Below, in pieces: positions 9,564-18,556 of a stretch of DNA of 64,000 bases. Numbering within the stretch: position 1 is the stretch's first letter; the number at the start of each line of letters is the position of its first letter. Both the position numbers and the translations under genes were made by a program. This DNA is from Gymnodinialimonas phycosphaerae (lineage in GTDB: Bacteria; Pseudomonadota; Alphaproteobacteria; Rhodobacterales; Rhodobacteraceae): contig NZ_JAIMBW010000001.1 of NCBI RefSeq assembly GCF_019195455.1, forward strand, positions 3,686,001 to 3,750,000, read 5' to 3'. The notes beneath the pieces were generated by a model. The model did not search any database and had not been told where the DNA came from. It saw nothing but the letters and a program-made list of their open reading frames with translations.

Positions 9564-10628
9564 TCAGTGGTCGAGGTATTCGACCGTGATCTTGTCCCCG
9601 ATGGGCAGAGCCTGACAGCTGAGGACCATGCCTTGGGCAACCTCATAATCCTCTAACGCATGGTTGGTGATCATCTGTGCCTCGCCCTCCGTCACCTTGC
9701 ACATGCAGGTCGAGCAGACACCGGCCTGGCACGCGTAGGGCGCATCAAGGCCCGCACGCAGGGCGGCGGCAAGGAGGGTCTCACCGGGGGCGACGGCGAC
9801 CTCTTGCGCGGTCCCGTCCACGATGATCGTCGCAGTCGTTTGAGTGGCGGCATCTTCGGGCGCATGGCTTTGCGGGAGACGGCCTTGTTGGGTGGCCGCC
9901 GCGAAAAGCTCATATTTGATGGCGTCGCGGGCCATTCCGTGGTGGGCGAGGCGGTCCGCGATGGTTTCCATCGCAGGTTCCGGCCCGCAGATGAAGGCGG
10001 CATCGGCTGTGTCGACATCAACCCACTGGGCAAACATGGCGTCCAGCTTCGCCGCGTCGATGCGGCCGGTGAAGAGGTCGATGCCCGTGGGGTCGTTCTT
10101 GAGGATATGGACGATCGTGAGGCGCGTGAGGTTCTCGTTCTTGAGGTCCTCCAACTCCTCCCGAAACATGACGTCACGGGCGGTGCGATTGGCGTAGATC
10201 AGGGTGAACCGGCTTTTGGGCTCCACGGCGAGGGTGCTGCGCAGGATGGACAAGATCGGTGTGATCCCAGAGCCGATGGCGAAGCCCAGGTAGTGGTTTC
10301 GTGCATCCGGATTCAGCGGGGTATGGAAGCTTCCCATTGGGGAAAGCGCTTCGACGGTGTCGCCGATGGCCAGCGTCTCATTGGCCCAGGTGGAAAAGGC
10401 GCCCCCCGCGACGCGCTTGATCCCAACCTCCAGCGTGCCGTCGGCAACGCCCGCACTGATTGAATAGGCGCGCCGCAGTTCCACGCCGTCGATCACTTGC
10501 CGGAAGGTGAGATACTGCCCTTGCGTGAACGGCAGCGTGGAGCCGTCTTTCGGGACCAACCGGACCGAGACCGCATCGGCGGTGGTGCGGTGGATACCCG
10601 TGACAGTGAGGGGGATGAATTTGGCCAT
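9564..10628 (-). CDS. paaE: phenylacetyl-CoA epoxidase reductase subunit PaaE
   Basis: A 354-residue oxidoreductase that passes electrons from NADPH to the PaaABC(D) epoxidase. The N-terminal FAD-binding part has RAYSIS, the NAD(P) part has GFAIGSGITPILSIL, and the C-terminal plant-type ferredoxin domain has CQAGVCSTCMCKV for the 2Fe-2S cluster. It is the last gene of the paaA-to-paaE run and starts directly after the paaD stop. Length is typical of the family. Confidence 0.95.
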   Translation of the reverse strand: MAKFIPLTVTGIHRTTADAVSVRLVPKDGSTLPFTQGQYLTFRQVIDGVELRRAYSISAGVADGTLEVGIKRVAGGAFSTWANETLAIGDTVEALSPMGSFHTPLNPDARNHYLGFAIGSGITPILSILRSTLAVEPKSRFTLIYANRTARDVMFREELEDLKNENLTRLTIVHILKNDPTGIDLFTGRIDAAKLDAMFAQWVDVDTADAAFICGPEPAMETIADRLAHHGMARDAIKYELFAAATQQGRLPQSHAPEDAATQTTATIIVDGTAQEVAVAPGETLLAAALRAGLDAPYACQAGVCSTCMCKVTEGEAQMITNHALEDYEVAQGMVLSCQALPIGDKITVEYLDH

Positions 10629-11090
10629 TCAGATACACTTGAAATAGTCGAAGGGTTCCAGGCAGTCCTTGCAGCGCCATTGGGCCTTGCAGGGGGTAGA
10701 GCCGAACTGGCTGATCCGTTCGAGGTTTGTGGAGTGACAGCGTGGGCATTGGGCCGGGCCGCCCGCCGGATTGGGCGGGGCGATGCCGTATTCCTCCAGC
10801 TTGGCGCGGCCCTTTTCCGACAGCCAATCGGTGGTCCAGGGCGGCGCGATCTGCCGCTTCAGCGTAAGGGTGTCGATGCCGTTCCCGTGCAACGCCTGCG
10901 TCACCGACATCTCGATTACAGCGGTTGCGGGACAGCCGGAATATGTGGGCGTCAGGGTGACTTCGAGGGTGTCGCCGCGCCATTGCACATCGCGGACGAT
11001 TCCAAGGTCGACCACAGAGATCACGGGGATTTCCGGGTCGGGAATAGCATCGAGCCAATCCCAGATCTGCTCGGTGGAGGGCCTCACCAT
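10629..11090 (-). CDS. paaD: phenylacetyl-CoA epoxidase assembly protein PaaD
   Basis: A 153-residue protein with an N-terminal DUF59/MIP18-like domain (DAIPDPEIPVISVVDLGIV), found in Fe-S or metal-centre maturation factors, and a C-terminal zinc-ribbon (CPRCHSTN ... CKDC). The start MVRPSTEQIWDWL at 11090 overlaps the paaC stop by 7 nt; a longer frame to 11210 would only read back into paaC. PaaD is needed for active epoxidase but is not part of the catalytic core. Confidence 0.93.
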   Translation of the reverse strand: MVRPSTEQIWDWLDAIPDPEIPVISVVDLGIVRDVQWRGDTLEVTLTPTYSGCPATAVIEMSVTQALHGNGIDTLTLKRQIAPPWTTDWLSEKGRAKLEEYGIAPPNPAGGPAQCPRCHSTNLERISQFGSTPCKAQWRCKDCLEPFDYFKCI

Positions 11091-11833
11091 GAGGCGCCGG
11101 GATAGGCGCGTTGCAGCCACTGCATCTGCGTCAGAAGATGGCCCAGATGCTCGGAATGACGAGCGCCGGTGAGGCCGCCTTGGTGGGCGAAGCGGCTTTC
11201 GGGGACGCATAGCGTGGACTCTGACAGCACTGCCCCGGTGGCGGCATCATAGGCCGCGCGCAGGGCGGACGGATCAGGGGCGATGCCGGGAAGTGCTGTG
11301 TTCGGCGTGAAGAGTTCCCCGACGTAGGGGTAGAGCAAGTCCAGCGCGCCCTGCATCTTGGCGTGGCTTTCCTCGGTACCGTCGCCCAGGCGGATCACCA
11401 GATCGGCAGAGCGCTCGGCTTGGTAGGTGACTTCCTTTTCCGCCTTCGCGGCAATGGCGGCGATCTGGTCATGGGTGCTGGCCTTGAGGGCGCGAAGGGC
11501 GCCCAAGTGCCAGTGATCAAATAGGAATTGCCGCATCATGGTTTGGCCGAAGTGGCCATTGGGTTGCTGCACCAGAAGGCAACAGCGAAAATCCCAGGCG
11601 TCGCGAAGCATTGCCAGATCGTCGGCGGACCGGCCCGCGCCCTCAACTTCACCGGCAAGGCCAAGCCACATTTGCGTCTGGCCGATAAAGTCCAACGCGG
11701 TGTTGGCCAGGGCGATGTCCTCTTCCAGGATCGGGCCCTTGCCGCACCATTCCGACAGGCGATGGCCCAGGATCAGGGTGTTGTCACCCATCCGCAGCAG
11801 AAACTCGAAAAGAGCTGTGTCGGTATTTGGCAT
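11084..11833 (-). CDS. paaC: phenylacetyl-CoA epoxidase structural subunit PaaC
   Basis: A 249-residue ferritin-like subunit that pairs with PaaA. It starts MPNTDTALFEFLLRMGDNTLILGHRLSEW. Two adjacent ATGs occur (11836 and 11833); GAGG lies five bases before the second, which I chose. The frame stays open upstream through a 36-bp repeat array, so an N-terminal extension of 12-residue repeats (FSPTASLLEDAA) is formally possible, but known PaaC proteins start at MPNT-like positions. The ribosome binding site lies inside the last repeat unit. It overlaps paaD by 7 nt. Confidence 0.93.
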   Translation of the reverse strand: MPNTDTALFEFLLRMGDNTLILGHRLSEWCGKGPILEEDIALANTALDFIGQTQMWLGLAGEVEGAGRSADDLAMLRDAWDFRCCLLVQQPNGHFGQTMMRQFLFDHWHLGALRALKASTHDQIAAIAAKAEKEVTYQAERSADLVIRLGDGTEESHAKMQGALDLLYPYVGELFTPNTALPGIAPDPSALRAAYDAATGAVLSESTLCVPESRFAHQGGLTGARHSEHLGHLLTQMQWLQRAYPGASW

Positions 11834-11837
11834 CATG

Positions 11838-11945
11838 TCCTCACGTAGCGAAGCGGTAGGACTGAAAGCTGCGTCCTCAAGTAGCGAAGCGGTGGGACTG
11901 AAAGCTGCGTCCTCCAGAAGCGAAGCGGTAGGACGGAAAAAAACT
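11838..11945. repeat. 36-bp tandem repeat, three copies, between paaB and paaC
   Basis: Units run 11838-11873, 11874-11909 and 11910-11945. The first two differ at only two positions; the third is diverged at its end. On the minus strand each unit ends in GAGGAC, and the last of these is the ribosome binding site of paaC. GTCCT and AGGAC at the unit ends can pair, so each unit could form a weak hairpin. The array takes up almost the whole paaB-paaC gap in an otherwise tightly packed operon. Confidence 0.92.
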
Positions 11946-11948
11946 CCA

Positions 11949-12254
11949 TCACATCGGGCCCACTTCTTTTGGGATGTTGAAGAAGGTGGGATGACGGTAG
12001 GCCTTGTCTTCGGCCGGGTCATACATCGGGCCCTTCTTGGAGGGGCTGGAGGCGGCAATCGCGTTCGCGGGCACGGCCCAGATGGAGATGCCTTCCTTTC
12101 GGCGGGTGTAGACGTCGCGGGCGTTCAGGATTGCCATTTCGGCGTCGGGCGCGTGAAGCGATCCGACATGGCGGTGCGAGGCGCCGTGCTGTCCCCGGAT
12201 GAAGATTTCCCACAGGGGCCATTCGCGCCGATCGGATTTGGAACTGTCAGTCAT
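11949..12254 (-). CDS. paaB: phenylacetyl-CoA epoxidase subunit PaaB
   Basis: A 101-residue complete PaaB: REWPLWEIFIRGQHGASHRHVGS near the start, then DAEMAILNARDVYTRRKEG and SIWAVPANAI. PaaB bridges PaaAC heterodimers and is thought to help electron transfer. It starts a few bases after the stop of the DUF3291 gene and is followed by the repeat array before paaC. Confidence 0.95.
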   Translation of the reverse strand: MTDSSKSDRREWPLWEIFIRGQHGASHRHVGSLHAPDAEMAILNARDVYTRRKEGISIWAVPANAIAASSPSKKGPMYDPAEDKAYRHPTFFNIPKEVGPM

Positions 12255-12257
12255 GGT

Positions 12258-12731
12258 TTACTCCGCAGCGGTAAGGGGGGCGCATCGCTTGGCATGCCAG
12301 CGGGTTGCACCGGGGACGTCGGCCCAACCGAACGCGGTGTCGCTTGGCCCGTGGGCGTCCAGATGCGCCAGGCGCGCCATGGCGTCGGCCGGGGTGACGT
12401 AGGTGCCGGGTGGCACCCACCACATGGCGAAATGCATGGATCCGAGCGCTTCGAACCACTCGGCCCGGCGGTGGTAGAATTGCTTGTGGATGGTGCCCCA
12501 GACGAAGGTTTCCAGTGCCTGCGCATCGCGCCATGTGGAGGCATTGAAAATCACCAGCGGGTCTGTCGCCACCTGCGTGTCGGTCGCATTGCCGCTGTCG
12601 TCTGTGTAGCGCCAAATGAAACCGTCGATGCGTTCCGCGATGGTGTTCACGCGTTCCAGCGCGTCAATGAAGGGCGCGACCAGAGGATCACCCGCGGGCG
12701 CTTTGAGGCGCGCGATATTCACCTCGGCCAA
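12258..12731 (-). CDS. DUF3291-family protein inserted in the paa operon
   Basis: About 157 residues with the DUF3291 pattern: [20 protein letters not shown] near the N-terminus, then [33 protein letters not shown] and [25 protein letters not shown]3291 relatives resemble small antibiotic-biosynthesis-monooxygenase-like dimers; the reaction is unknown. It lies between paaA and paaB and is translationally tied to paaA. The start is uncertain: no ATG precedes the domain, so TTG at 12731 (chosen, gives MAEVNIAR) or GTG at 12722, which overlaps the paaA stop as GTGA. Confidence 0.75.
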   Translation of the reverse strand: MAEVNIARLKAPAGDPLVAPFIDALERVNTIAERIDGFIWRYTDDSGNATDTQVATDPLVIFNASTWRDAQALETFVWGTIHKQFYHRRAEWFEALGSMHFAMWWVPPGTYVTPADAMARLAHLDAHGPSDTAFGWADVPGATRWHAKRCAPLTAAE

Positions 12732-13735
12732 CTGCCAGTTGGTATGAGGCGCGTGGATAATTCCGCAGCAACCTTGGCGGCGGCTTTCTTGTCGGCGTGG
12801 GCGTTCATCGCTTCGCGCACCCAAGCCCCGTCGTCCCAGGCCTTCTGGCGGGTGGCGATGCGATCGGTGGAGCAGGGGCCATTGCCCTTGAGGACATCGA
12901 AGAATTCTTCCCAATCAGGCTCGGCGAAATCGTAGCCTTTCTTTTTGTCGTTCCACTTCAGCGTTTCGTCCGGGATCGTCAGGCCGAGGTATTCGGCCTG
13001 AGGTACGGTTTGATCCACGAACTTCTGGCGCAACTCGTCGTTGGTGTTCATCTTGATTTTCCACGCCATGGACTGGCTGGAATGAACGCTGTCCTTGTCA
13101 GAGGGGCCGAACATCATCAGGGACGGGAACCACAGACGGTTGAGCGCGTCTTGCGCCATGCGTTTTTGCGCGTCCGTGCCGGCGCACATCTTCATCATGA
13201 CGTCGAAGCCCTGGCGCTGGTGGAAGGATTCCTCTTTGCAAACCCGGATCATGGCCCGTGAATACGGCCCAAAGGATGTGCGCTGAAGCGGCACCTGGTT
13301 CATGATGGCGGCGCCATCGACCAGCCAGCCCACGGCACCCATGTCAGCCCAAGTCAAGGTCGGATAGGCGAAGATAGACGAATATTTCATCCGTCCGTCC
13401 AGCAGCATTTCCGTCATCTCATCGCGGGAAATCCCCAGCGTTTCCGCTGCGCAATAGAGGTAGAGGCCGTGCCCGGCCTCGTCCTGCACCTTGGCCAGCA
13501 AGATCGCCTTGCGCTCCAACGTGGGCGCCCGGGTGATCCAGTTCCCTTCGGGCAGTTGGCCCACGATTTCCGAATGCGCGTGCTGGCCGATCTGGCGGAT
13601 CAGCGTCTTGCGATAGCCTTCAGGCATCCAGTCCTTGGGTTCAATCTTTTCGCCCGCATCGATGCGGGCCTGGAAGGCGGCAAGCAATTCCGGATCGTCG
13701 GAGGTAGCCTCGGATTTCACCATTTGCGCGTACAT
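12719..13735 (-). CDS. paaA: phenylacetyl-CoA epoxidase catalytic subunit PaaA
   Basis: A 338-residue di-iron subunit that forms ring-1,2-epoxyphenylacetyl-CoA from phenylacetyl-CoA and O2. It starts [18 protein letters not shown] with GGGAGGA 5 nt upstream; the extra nine residues of the longer frame have no such signal. Iron ligand motifs include [18 protein letters not shown] and [11 protein letters not shown]. It is the first gene of the paaA-DUF3291-paaB-paaC-paaD-paaE operon. Confidence 0.96.
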   Translation of the reverse strand: MYAQMVKSEATSDDPELLAAFQARIDAGEKIEPKDWMPEGYRKTLIRQIGQHAHSEIVGQLPEGNWITRAPTLERKAILLAKVQDEAGHGLYLYCAAETLGISRDEMTEMLLDGRMKYSSIFAYPTLTWADMGAVGWLVDGAAIMNQVPLQRTSFGPYSRAMIRVCKEESFHQRQGFDVMMKMCAGTDAQKRMAQDALNRLWFPSLMMFGPSDKDSVHSSQSMAWKIKMNTNDELRQKFVDQTVPQAEYLGLTIPDETLKWNDKKKGYDFAEPDWEEFFDVLKGNGPCSTDRIATRQKAWDDGAWVREAMNAHADKKAAAKVAAELSTRLIPTGSWPR

Positions 13736-13794
13736 GTAAGTCCTCCCATTCGACGCTCGCATCTATCAGATTCCAGCAATCTCGTCCACATAAT

Positions 13795-13840
13795 GTTACC
13801 GCTGCTAGCTCAATTGAAAATATTGGTAACGTAACGCTCT
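13795..13840 (-). promoter_or_regulatory. possible paaA operon control region
   Basis: GTTACC at 13795-13800 faces GGTAAC at 13825-13830 with a 24-nt AT-rich spacer, followed by GTAACGCT. The GTAACGCT string also occurs ahead of the thiolase at about 8235, hinting at a shared regulator such as the PaaX-like protein. No consensus for this family was checked. Confidence 0.25.
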
Positions 13841-13893
13841 CTTTCATCTTGCTGGAAAAACTCTCAGGGGGTCCGGGGGATGAAATCCCCCGG
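13841..13893 (-). terminator. hairpin element after paaK (dispersed repeat copy)
   Basis: On the minus strand, CCGGGGGAT-TTC-ATCCCCCGG forms a perfect 9-bp stem (13873-13893), followed by ACCCCCTGAGAGTTTTTCC and GCAAGATGAA. The T run lies about 12 nt past the stem, so it is a plausible but imperfect terminator. A close copy lies between glcD and glcE (51025-51076). Confidence 0.55.
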
Positions 13894-13924
13894 TCGGTCG
13901 GCCCGTCCTTGCCGGGGCGACGCC

Positions 13925-15229
13925 CTAGGGGCGCTTGTCAATGACCCGGCGCGCCTTGCCCTGGCTGCGTTCGACCGTGCCCGGCACCGCGACAACGACC
14001 TTGGCCGAGACGCCGACCACCTCCTTGATCCGGTGCGCCAGCGTGGCGGCCTGCACAGCCTGCGACTCGCCGTCGCCATGCTCGGGCAGGCTTTCGACAT
14101 GGACCTTCATGGCGTCCATCTGGCCGTCCTTGACCAGCTCGATCTGGTAGTAGGGGGCGAGGCCGTCGACGGTCAGCACCTGCTCTTCGATCTGGGTCGG
14201 GAAAACGTTGACGCCGCGCAGGATGATCATGTCGTCGGAACGGCCGGTGACTTTCTCCATCCGTCGCATCGACCGCGCGGTGCCGGGCAGAAGGCGGGTG
14301 AGGTCACGGGTGCGGTAGCGGATGATCGGCATGCCTTCCTTGGTGAGCGTGGTGAAGACCAGTTCGCCTATCTCGCCGTCTTCCACGGGCTCGCCCGTCT
14401 GGGGGTCGATGACCTCGGGGTAGAAGTTGTCTTCCCAGATGTGCAACCCGTCCTTGGTCTCCACGCATTCGTTGGCGACGCCGGGGCCCATGACTTCGGA
14501 CAGGCCGTAGATGTCGACGGCGTGCATGTCGAAGGCTGCTTCGACCTCGGACCGCATCTTGTTGGTCCAGGGCTCTGCCCCAAAGATACCGACTTCAAGG
14601 GAGGTACTGCGCGGGTCGATGCCCTGGCGGTGAAATTCCTCCAGCAGGTTCAGCATGTAGGACGGCGTAACCATGATGGTGGTGGGGCGGAAATCCTCGA
14701 TCAGGGTGACCTGGCGCGCGGTCATCCCGCCCGAGACGGGCACAACGGAGCAGCCCAGTTTCTCGGCCCCGTAGTGTGCGCCGAGGCCGCCAGTGAAAAG
14801 GCCGTAGCCATAAGCGATATGGACAAGGTCGCAGGGCCGGGTGCCGGAGGCGCGCATGGAGCGGGCGACCATGTTGGACCACATCTCGATATCATTGGCC
14901 GTGTAGCCCACGACCGTGGGCTTGCCGGTTGTCCCCGATGACGCGTGGATGCGGGTGATCTGGTCGCGGGGGACGGCGAACATGCCGAAGGGGTAATTGT
15001 CGCGCAGGTCAGATTTCACCGTGAAGGGAAACTTGGCAAGGTCCGTGAGGCTGTGCAGGTCCGAGGGGTGCACGCCATGGTTGTCGAATTGTGCGCGGTA
15101 GAACGGCACATTGTCGTAAGCATGGGCGAGCGACCACTTGAGACGCGAGAGTTGCAAGGCGCTGATTTCGTCGCGGGAGGCCACTTCGATCGGGTCCAGC
15201 GTGTCGCGGGGCGGGGTGAGGTCGCGCAT
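13925..15229 (-). CDS. paaK: phenylacetate-CoA ligase
   Basis: A 434-residue AMP-forming ligase that makes phenylacetyl-CoA from phenylacetate, ATP and CoA, the first step of the Paa route. The phosphate loop is HASSGTTGKPTVVGYT; YGLSEVMGPGVA, YRTRDLTR and the C-terminal GRSDDMIILRGVNVFPTQIEE match PaaK proteins. It is downstream of paaI with a 3-nt gap and is separated from paaA by about 190 bp containing a hairpin. Confidence 0.95.
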   Translation of the reverse strand: MRDLTPPRDTLDPIEVASRDEISALQLSRLKWSLAHAYDNVPFYRAQFDNHGVHPSDLHSLTDLAKFPFTVKSDLRDNYPFGMFAVPRDQITRIHASSGTTGKPTVVGYTANDIEMWSNMVARSMRASGTRPCDLVHIAYGYGLFTGGLGAHYGAEKLGCSVVPVSGGMTARQVTLIEDFRPTTIMVTPSYMLNLLEEFHRQGIDPRSTSLEVGIFGAEPWTNKMRSEVEAAFDMHAVDIYGLSEVMGPGVANECVETKDGLHIWEDNFYPEVIDPQTGEPVEDGEIGELVFTTLTKEGMPIIRYRTRDLTRLLPGTARSMRRMEKVTGRSDDMIILRGVNVFPTQIEEQVLTVDGLAPYYQIELVKDGQMDAMKVHVESLPEHGDGESQAVQAATLAHRIKEVVGVSAKVVVAVPGTVERSQGKARRVIDKRP

Positions 15230-15232
15230 GAT

Positions 15233-15673
15233 CTATTCCTCGAACAGGGTGCCACCGATGGCGCGGGAGGCACCTCGGAACAGGGCGACCGTGTCGCCGG
15301 TTTGATTGGTGACGGTGACGTCGGTGATGCCGGAGCGGCCCTTGAGCGTCGTTTCGACGGCGGTGGCGGTGAGTGTGTCGCCCAAGCGAACCGGGGCGAG
15401 GAAACTGATCGTGTTGTGTTGCGCGACCGTGGCTGCGTTGCGCGAATTGCACGCGAAGGCGAAAGCGCTGTCGGCAAGCATGAACGTGACGCCGCCGTGG
15501 CCGATGCCGTGACCGTTGCAGTGGTCTTCGCGAATCCTGAGGGAAAGAGTGGCGGTACCCTCATCGATATGGGTGATCTCCATGCCGACCCAGGTCGAGG
15601 CACGGTCCCCCTCCCACATGGCCGCGGCGCTTTTCTGGGCGCGGTCCTTCGGTGTCATGGAACTTGTGGTCAT
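15233..15673 (-). CDS. paaI: PaaI-type acyl-CoA thioesterase
   Basis: A 146-residue hot-dog thioesterase. The signature HCNGHGIGHGGVTFMLADSAFAFACNS holds the catalytic Asp region of the PaaI family. Such enzymes hydrolyse stalled hydroxyphenylacetyl-CoA or oxepin-type dead ends and release CoA. It is the first gene of the paaI-paaK pair and is divergent from paaZ, sharing a 118-bp promoter region. Confidence 0.92.
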   Translation of the reverse strand: MTTSSMTPKDRAQKSAAAMWEGDRASTWVGMEITHIDEGTATLSLRIREDHCNGHGIGHGGVTFMLADSAFAFACNSRNAATVAQHNTISFLAPVRLGDTLTATAVETTLKGRSGITDVTVTNQTGDTVALFRGASRAIGGTLFEE

Positions 15674-15791
15674 TTTTTCAGTCGCGCGATCGCGTCGCTA
15701 CCTGAGCGCATGTGATGCCTCCCAACATCGGTGTTGCGCGATCCTTACCGATACCGCAAAGTGTTACAAGATTTTTCGGGAGGGGAAGATC

Positions 15792-17786
15792 ATGCAACAT
15801 GTCAGCAGCTTCGCAAAAGGCCTATGGGTGCCCGCTGGTGCAGGCGCACGAGAAGTGGCCGATGCCGCGACCGGGCAGGTCATCGCCTTGGCGGGAAATG
15901 AAAATCTCGATGTGGAAGGCATGATCGGCTACGCGCGGGAGGTTGGCGGGCCTGCCTTGCGGGCAATGGATTTCCACGACCGGGCGCGGATGTTGAAGGC
16001 GCTGGCGCTGCATCTGAATGCGAACAAACAGGCGCTCTATGACCTGTCGTTCACCACCGGGGCGACCCAGGCGGACCACGGGTTTGACGTGGACGGGGGC
16101 ATCGGGACGCTGTTCGTTTTCGCATCCAAGGGGCGCCGAGAGATGCCCGAGGGGCATGTGCTGCTTGATGGCGGGTTCGAAAGCCTCGGACGCACCGGTG
16201 CCTTCGGGGGGCAGCATATCTATACACCGCGGCTGGGCGTGGCGCTGCACATCAATGCCTTCAATTTCCCGGTCTGGGGCATGTTGGAAAAGATCGCCCC
16301 CGCGCTACTGGCGGGGGTGGCAAGCATCGTGAAACCGGCGACGGCCACGTGCCATGTGACGGAGCTATGCGTGCGGCTCATGCTGGACGCGGGCGTGTTG
16401 CCGGATGGCGCATTGCAGTTGATCTGCGGCGGGGTGGGCGATGGGTTGAGCCATTTGGGGCCGCAGGATGCGGTGACGTTCACCGGCTCTGCCGCGACGG
16501 CGGAGGTGGTGCAGAACGCCTTGCCAAGGGGCGTGCCGTTCACGGCAGAGCAGGATTCGCTGAATGCCTCGATCATGGGAACGGATGTGACGGCAGAAAG
16601 CCCGGAGTTCGACCTGATGGTGAAAGAAGTGGTCCGCGAGATGACCACCAAGGCGGGCCAAAAGTGCACCGCCATCCGGCGGGTGTTGGTGCCGCAACCC
16701 CTCCTCCAACCGCTCATTGAGCGGCTGTCCTCGCAGTTGTCGGGGCTGGTGGTGGGCGACCCACGGGACAAGGCCACACGGATGGGGCCTGTCGTCTCGG
16801 CGTCGCAAAGGGATGACGTGTTGGAGAAGGCCGCGCTGATTGGCACCGAAGCGGAATGCGTGTTCGAAGGAGAGCACGGGATGGACCGTGGCGCCTTCTT
16901 CTCTCCCAAGCTATTCCACTGTGCGGACCCGGATGGGGCAGAGGCCGTGCACGGGACAGAGGCCTTTGGACCAGTGTCGACGGTGATGGGTTATCGCGAT
17001 CTGGGCCATGCGGTTGCATTGGCCAACAAAGGGCAAGGGTCGCTGGTGGCATCGCTTTTCACCCACGATAGCGACGTCGCGCGAGACGTCGCGCTGGGGA
17101 TCGGCGCGTGGCACGGGCGGGTCTATATCAATGACCGTGACACGGGTCGCGAGGCCACGGGCCACGGCGCGCCGATGCCGCATTTGACTCATGGCGGGCC
17201 GGGACGGGCTGGCGGTGGGGAAGAGCTGGGGGGCATCCGGGCGGTGAAGCATTACATGCACCGGGTGGCGGTACAGGGCTCGCCTTCCATGATCTCGGCC
17301 GTAACGGGGCGTTGGGTGCCGGGGGCGTCCAAGGTTGAGGCCAAGCCGCATCCGTTCACGCTGAAATTCGGTGATCTGGCCTTGGGGCGGACGTTGCGGA
17401 CCGAGGCCCGCACGATCACGCTGGAGGATGTGGAGACCTTTGCGCGCTTCACCGGCGACACATTTTACGCCCATATGGACGAGGACGCCGCCAAGCGGAA
17501 TCCGTTCTTTCCGGGGCGCGTGGCGCACGGCTACCTGATCCTGTCGTTTGCGGCGGGGCTGTTTGTGGAACCGGCGGAGGGCCCTGTCTTGGCGAATACG
17601 GGCCTTGATAACCTGCGGTTCCTGAAGCCTGTCGTGCCTGGCGATAGCATCACAGTTGACCTGACGGTGATGGACCGGAAGTCTCGGAATGAAGACTACG
17701 GCGAGGTGCGATGGCACGCGGCGGTGTCTAATCAGGATGGTGAGGCCGTTGCAGAATACGAATTGCTTACGATGGTGGCCAAGTGA
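15792..17786 (+). CDS. paaZ: bifunctional oxepin-CoA hydrolase / 3-oxo-5,6-dehydrosuberyl-CoA semialdehyde dehydrogenase
   Basis: A 664-residue fusion. Residues 1 to about 520 are an aldehyde dehydrogenase (TFTGSAATAEVV for NADP binding; catalytic Cys in MTTKAGQKCTAIRR). The C-terminal 120 residues are a MaoC-type hydratase (FTGDTFYAHMDEDAA, FPGRVAHGYL) that opens the oxepin ring. The start MQHVSSFAKGLW has AGGGGAAG upstream; the longer frame would overlap paaI antisense. Because no separate BoxD is present, the dehydrogenase half is a candidate for the related 3,4-dehydroadipyl-CoA semialdehyde step of the Box route, which is inference only. Confidence 0.95.
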   Translation: MQHVSSFAKGLWVPAGAGAREVADAATGQVIALAGNENLDVEGMIGYAREVGGPALRAMDFHDRARMLKALALHLNANKQALYDLSFTTGATQADHGFDVDGGIGTLFVFASKGRREMPEGHVLLDGGFESLGRTGAFGGQHIYTPRLGVALHINAFNFPVWGMLEKIAPALLAGVASIVKPATATCHVTELCVRLMLDAGVLPDGALQLICGGVGDGLSHLGPQDAVTFTGSAATAEVVQNALPRGVPFTAEQDSLNASIMGTDVTAESPEFDLMVKEVVREMTTKAGQKCTAIRRVLVPQPLLQPLIERLSSQLSGLVVGDPRDKATRMGPVVSASQRDDVLEKAALIGTEAECVFEGEHGMDRGAFFSPKLFHCADPDGAEAVHGTEAFGPVSTVMGYRDLGHAVALANKGQGSLVASLFTHDSDVARDVALGIGAWHGRVYINDRDTGREATGHGAPMPHLTHGGPGRAGGGEELGGIRAVKHYMHRVAVQGSPSMISAVTGRWVPGASKVEAKPHPFTLKFGDLALGRTLRTEARTITLEDVETFARFTGDTFYAHMDEDAAKRNPFFPGRVAHGYLILSFAAGLFVEPAEGPVLANTGLDNLRFLKPVVPGDSITVDLTVMDRKSRNEDYGEVRWHAAVSNQDGEAVAEYELLTMVAK

Positions 17787-18556
17787 GCGACCCTGTCCGC
17801 CAATTGGCCGAGGCCCTGGAGGCGCAAGCGCCATTGAAGCTGTGGTCGGTTCTGGTGTCATGCCTTGGGGACGTGAGCCAGGAGCAAGCGGTCGAGGTTT
17901 CGGGCATCGCGCTGTCGGCCCTGGTGGAGCGCGTCGGATTGCAGCCGCAAGCGATGCGGGTGGCGTTGCACCGGTTGAAGCGGGATGGCTGGGTGGAAAG
18001 CCGCCGCGACGGACGGGTGGGATTTCACCGCCTCTCGGCGTCGGCGCTTGCGCAGACATGGCGCGTGGCGGGGCGGATTTATGGCCCGGCGGCGGGCTCG
18101 GGCGGGTGGCATCTGGTGGGGATGCCACCGGACATGCCGGATGGGTTGACGGTGCTGCCCGACAGCGTCTCGGCTGTTGCGATCTCGCGCAGTTTTGCGC
18201 TGGCGTTCGGGCCGGTGGAGGACATGCCGAAGGCTTGGCTGGTGACGGCACCGGGCCCGAGGGGCCTGCCGGGATGGGTGCGCGATGTGGTGGCAGAGGC
18301 GGGATGCGAACGCGAGTTCTTGGCGCTGGAGGCAGCGGTCGCCGCGATCGGGGCCTTGCCCGACGACCCGCTGGATCGCTTGGCGCTGCGGGTGCTGGTG
18401 TTGCACGGCTGGCGGCGGTTGATCCTACGGTCGAACCCTGCGGCGGAGATGGCCTTGGGTGAGACACGGGCCGAGATTGCCTGCCGCGCGACGGTACACG
18501 GGATATTGGAGAGCCTTGGACCGACAACGCAGGAATGGCTTCAGGTGGCGTCGTGA
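17783..18556 (+). CDS. PaaX-family transcriptional regulator
   Basis: A 257-residue regulator with an N-terminal winged helix (SALVERVGLQPQAMRVALHRLKRDGWVESRRDGR) and PaaX-type middle and C-terminal regions (HLVGMPPDMP; LEAAVAAIGALPDDPLDRLALRVLVLHGWRRLILRSNP). PaaX relatives repress paa genes until phenylacetyl-CoA binds. GTG start overlaps the paaZ stop as GTGA. Its 3' end overlaps the convergent marR gene by 16 nt. Confidence 0.88.
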   Translation: MSDPVRQLAEALEAQAPLKLWSVLVSCLGDVSQEQAVEVSGIALSALVERVGLQPQAMRVALHRLKRDGWVESRRDGRVGFHRLSASALAQTWRVAGRIYGPAAGSGGWHLVGMPPDMPDGLTVLPDSVSAVAISRSFALAFGPVEDMPKAWLVTAPGPRGLPGWVRDVVAEAGCEREFLALEAAVAAIGALPDDPLDRLALRVLVLHGWRRLILRSNPAAEMALGETRAEIACRATVHGILESLGPTTQEWLQVAS

